Origin: JAAYBY01 sp964465385
Lineage (GTDB): Bacteria; Bacillota; Clostridia; Saccharofermentanales; UBA5734
DNA: 33,496 bases
Assembly: GCA_964465385.1 (NCBI GenBank)
Contig: CAYXIM010000010.1
Span: 1 to 33,496, forward strand
Direction of reading: 5' to 3'
Part shown: positions 31,869 through 33,496 of the stretch, piece by piece
Position numbering within the stretch: the stretch's first letter is position 1
Layout: the number at the start of each line of letters is the position of its first letter
Made by a program: the position numbers and the translations under genes
The notes under the pieces: model-generated
Databases searched by the model: none
Told to the model about the DNA's origin: nothing
What the model saw: only the letters and a program-made list of their open reading frames with translations

Positions 31869-32596
31869 CCGCACAAAACGATGGCTGGCGCATCAACCGT
31901 TACCTGTCGGCTGCTGGTTTTTGCAGCCGCCGCCGGGCGGATGAGCTGGTGGCCCAGGGCCGGGTCACCATCGATCAGGCGCTGGCAGAGCCTGGCAGCA
32001 AGGTTTTCAAGGGCCAGGTCGTCCGTGTCGATCAGAAGGCGGTTCTCCCGCAAGACCACCGCACCTACCTGCTCTTGTACAAACCCGTGGGCATCACCTG
32101 TACAACCGATCGCCGTAGACGGGACAACATCATTGATTTCCTTGGTTACCCGGAGCGTGTGTTTCCGGTTGGCCGCCTGGATCGGGACTCCGAAGGCCTG
32201 ATCCTTCTCACCAACGATGGCTCCATCGTCAACCGCATCTTGCGTCAAAGCAACCAGCATGAAAAGGAATACCGGGTGACCGTGGACCGGCCCATCACAG
32301 ATGACTTTCTGGAACGCATGCGTGCCGGTGTGCCCATGCTGGGCACGGTGGCTCAGGCCAGGCGTATCTGGCGCGAGCAAGACACGGTTTTTCGTATCGT
32401 TCTGATTCAAGGCCTCAACCGGCAGATCCGGCGCATGTGCGAGGCCCTGGGTTACGGGGTCAGGCGGCTGATCCGGGTGCGCATCATGCACCTGACGATC
32501 GGCTCCATGCGCCCCGGCCAGTGGCGTGAACTGACCCCCCATGAAGAAAAAAAGCTGATGGCGGCGCTGGCCCAATCACAGTCAACCAATGACTGA
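31865..32596 (+). CDS. rluF: RluF-family 23S rRNA/tRNA pseudouridine synthase
   Basis: This is a 243-residue pseudouridine synthase of the RsuA/RluF group. An N-terminal S4 RNA-binding domain (about 9-65, RINRYLSAAGFCSRRRADELVAQG) is followed by the catalytic domain with Asp D106 in VGRLDRDSEGLILLTNDG. The family motif GLNRQIRRMCEALGY is near the C-terminus. RluF in E. coli modifies U2604 of 23S rRNA and U35 of tRNA-Tyr, and the target here is inferred. It is translationally coupled to the UspA-like gene. Confidence 0.85.
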   Translation: MTAQNDGWRINRYLSAAGFCSRRRADELVAQGRVTIDQALAEPGSKVFKGQVVRVDQKAVLPQDHRTYLLLYKPVGITCTTDRRRRDNIIDFLGYPERVFPVGRLDRDSEGLILLTNDGSIVNRILRQSNQHEKEYRVTVDRPITDDFLERMRAGVPMLGTVAQARRIWREQDTVFRIVLIQGLNRQIRRMCEALGYGVRRLIRVRIMHLTIGSMRPGQWRELTPHEEKKLMAALAQSQSTND

Positions 32597-32664
32597 CCTG
32601 CCGTTGCCTCCAAGTGTTTTTTGGTCTATGCTGGTAGCCAAGACCCATGTCAGGAGGCTTTCTT

Positions 32665-33243
32665 ATGAGCTGGATACCGAGTCGAACACAAGCCTTGGCA
32701 CTGTTTCGCCAATATAACCAGGATCCCGGACACCTCAAGCACGCCCTGGCCGTTGAAGCGGTCATGCGCCATTTTGCCGGCTTTTTTGAACCGGACCAGG
32801 CGGACCTCTGGGGCCTGGTCGGCCTGCTTCACGATCTAGACTACGAGCAGTTCCCCGATGAACACTGCGTCCAGGCCGGCCGCATCCTGACCGAACTGGA
32901 TGTGGATCCTGTGGTGGTCCGTGCGATCGTCAGCCACGGCTACGGCATCTGCTCAGACGTCAAACCGGAATCAGATATGGAAAAAGTCCTTTTCACCGTT
33001 GACGAACTGACCGGCCTGATCACCGCATGCGTCTACCTGCGCCCTTCCAGAAGCGTCCTGGACTTGTCACTCAAATCGTTGAAGAAGAAATTCAAGGCCC
33101 CATCGTTTGCGGCAGGCGTCAACCGGGAGGCCATCCGGCAGGGTGCCGAACAATTGGGTTGGGAGCTGGACCGGGTCATGACAGAAACCATCACGGGCAT
33201 GCAGGCGGCTGCGGCTGAACTGGGTCTGGACGGATCGACTTGA
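32665..33243 (+). CDS. HD-domain hydrolase
   Basis: This is a 192-residue HD-domain protein. H26 in HLKHALAVEAVM, the HD pair H56/D57 in VGLLHDLDYEQF, and H87 in IVSHGYG are consistent with a metal-dependent phosphohydrolase fold. A predicted amphipathic C-terminal half follows. The substrate is unknown. The start at 32665 has CAGGAGG seven bases upstream. An ORF start six codons earlier overlaps that site and is unlikely. It lies 68 bp after the pseudouridine synthase and is followed by a strong terminator. Confidence 0.8.
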   Translation: MSWIPSRTQALALFRQYNQDPGHLKHALAVEAVMRHFAGFFEPDQADLWGLVGLLHDLDYEQFPDEHCVQAGRILTELDVDPVVVRAIVSHGYGICSDVKPESDMEKVLFTVDELTGLITACVYLRPSRSVLDLSLKSLKKKFKAPSFAAGVNREAIRQGAEQLGWELDRVMTETITGMQAAAAELGLDGST

Positions 33244-33279
33244 AACAGGCCGCCTTGAGGCGGTGCGACAAACAACCGG

Positions 33280-33311
33280 GGCTGGCTGCCGCAAGGCAGC
33301 CGGCCTTTTTT
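33280..33311 (+). terminator. Terminator after the HD-domain gene
   Basis: GGCTGGCTGCC (33280-33290) pairs with GGCAGCCGGCC (33295-33305) through one G-U pair, with a GCAA loop, and six Ts follow. A smaller hairpin CCGCC/GGCGG lies just before it. The Ts overlap the stop codon of the converging ABC gene. Confidence 0.85.
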
Positions 33312-33496
33312 AAAGGTGGGTGAAAATGCGAAGCGGCGGGCCGTCAGCCTGCCAGACAACCTGCCCCAAGCGGGTCAATTCTTCGTAGTCATGCGTGATC
33401 ATCAGGACCGGTTTGGTGTGGGCTGCGGCTTCAATCCAGGGGTAGAGATGGGCCCTTAACGCATCGTCCATGCCCTGAAAAGGCTCATCGAGCAAC
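33310..33496 (-). CDS. ABC transporter ATP-binding protein, C-terminal end (runs off window)
   Basis: Only the last 61 residues or so are visible. They start within the Walker B segment (LLDEPFQGMDD) and continue through the switch histidine MITHDYEELTRLG. The frame is open to the window edge. The signature and Walker A parts lie outside. Its substrate and partner genes cannot be judged. The family call is secure from Walker B and the H-loop alone. Confidence 0.75.
   Translation of the reverse strand, partial: LLDEPFQGMDDALRAHLYPWIEAAAHTKPVLMITHDYEELTRLGQVVWQADGPPLRIFTHL

Overview
The window looks like a chromosomal segment of a Gram-positive Firmicute, probably a clostridial lineage with a fairly GC-rich genome, assembled from short reads. 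Supporting signs are the NadD-YqeK/RsfS/ComEA neighbourhood, a UPF0735/PheB-type ACT protein next to homoserine dehydrogenase, a HndB-type [2Fe-2S] protein, a rubrerythrin, and strong AGGAGG-type ribosome binding sites. Almost all genes are housekeeping or core metabolism. I see no phage, transposon, CRISPR array or obvious defence island.

Layout. (1) 1-1285, plus strand: an AT-rich pair, the end of a quinate-5-dehydrogenase-like gene and a nucleotidyltransferase. Its base composition differs sharply from everything after about 1500. (2) 1528-22466, minus strand: about 21 kb of co-oriented genes. In transcription order they are argS, a degenerate M3-peptidase homologue, an RsmF-type rRNA methyltransferase, rdgB, an ACT regulator, hom, a PAS-GGDEF-EAL protein, a HndB-like protein, a membrane protein, malic enzyme, an Lrp/AsnC regulator, a class I aminotransferase, prfB, purE-purN-purH-purD, a nadD-yqeK fusion, rsfS and comEA. 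Many are joined by 4- to 8-nt overlaps, which points to translational coupling. (3) 22629-23764, plus strand: a zinc-ribbon membrane protein overlapping a NYN/OST-HTH protein. (4) 23766-27120, minus strand: gamma-glutamyltransferase, a ceramidase-like hydrolase and a tRNA-Pro(UGG). (5) 27234-27908, plus strand: a left-handed beta-helix acyltransferase. (6) 27972-28568, minus strand: rubrerythrin. (7) 28820-33243, plus strand: a two-component system, a UspA-like protein, an RluF-family pseudouridine synthase and an HD-domain protein. (8) The window ends in the 3' part of an ABC transporter ATPase gene on the minus strand.

How the genes relate. The minus-strand run combines de novo purine synthesis (steps of PurD, PurN, PurE and PurH), NAD synthesis (NadD), aspartate-family amino-acid synthesis (Hom plus its ACT neighbour) and translation functions (ArgS, RF2, RsfS, RsmF). 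Well-placed sigma-A-type promoters precede argS, pheB-hom, the GGDEF-EAL gene, the HndB-like gene, the ceramidase-like gene, the tRNA, the beta-helix gene and rubrerythrin.

Most notable observations. An M3-family peptidase homologue has lost its zinc-binding HExxH residues and sits between argS and rsmF. A c-di-GMP protein has an intact GGDEF and I-site but a degraded EAL metal site. Four GTGACA-like repeats spaced about one helical turn apart precede the two-component operon. Other points are the nadD-yqeK fusion, an RF2 gene without the programmed frameshift, and a 100-N gap flanked by an identical 55-bp repeat. Removing that gap and one repeat copy restores a perfect reading frame, so it is an assembly artefact. 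The window is otherwise conserved and ordinary, and I found no convincing new multi-gene system.
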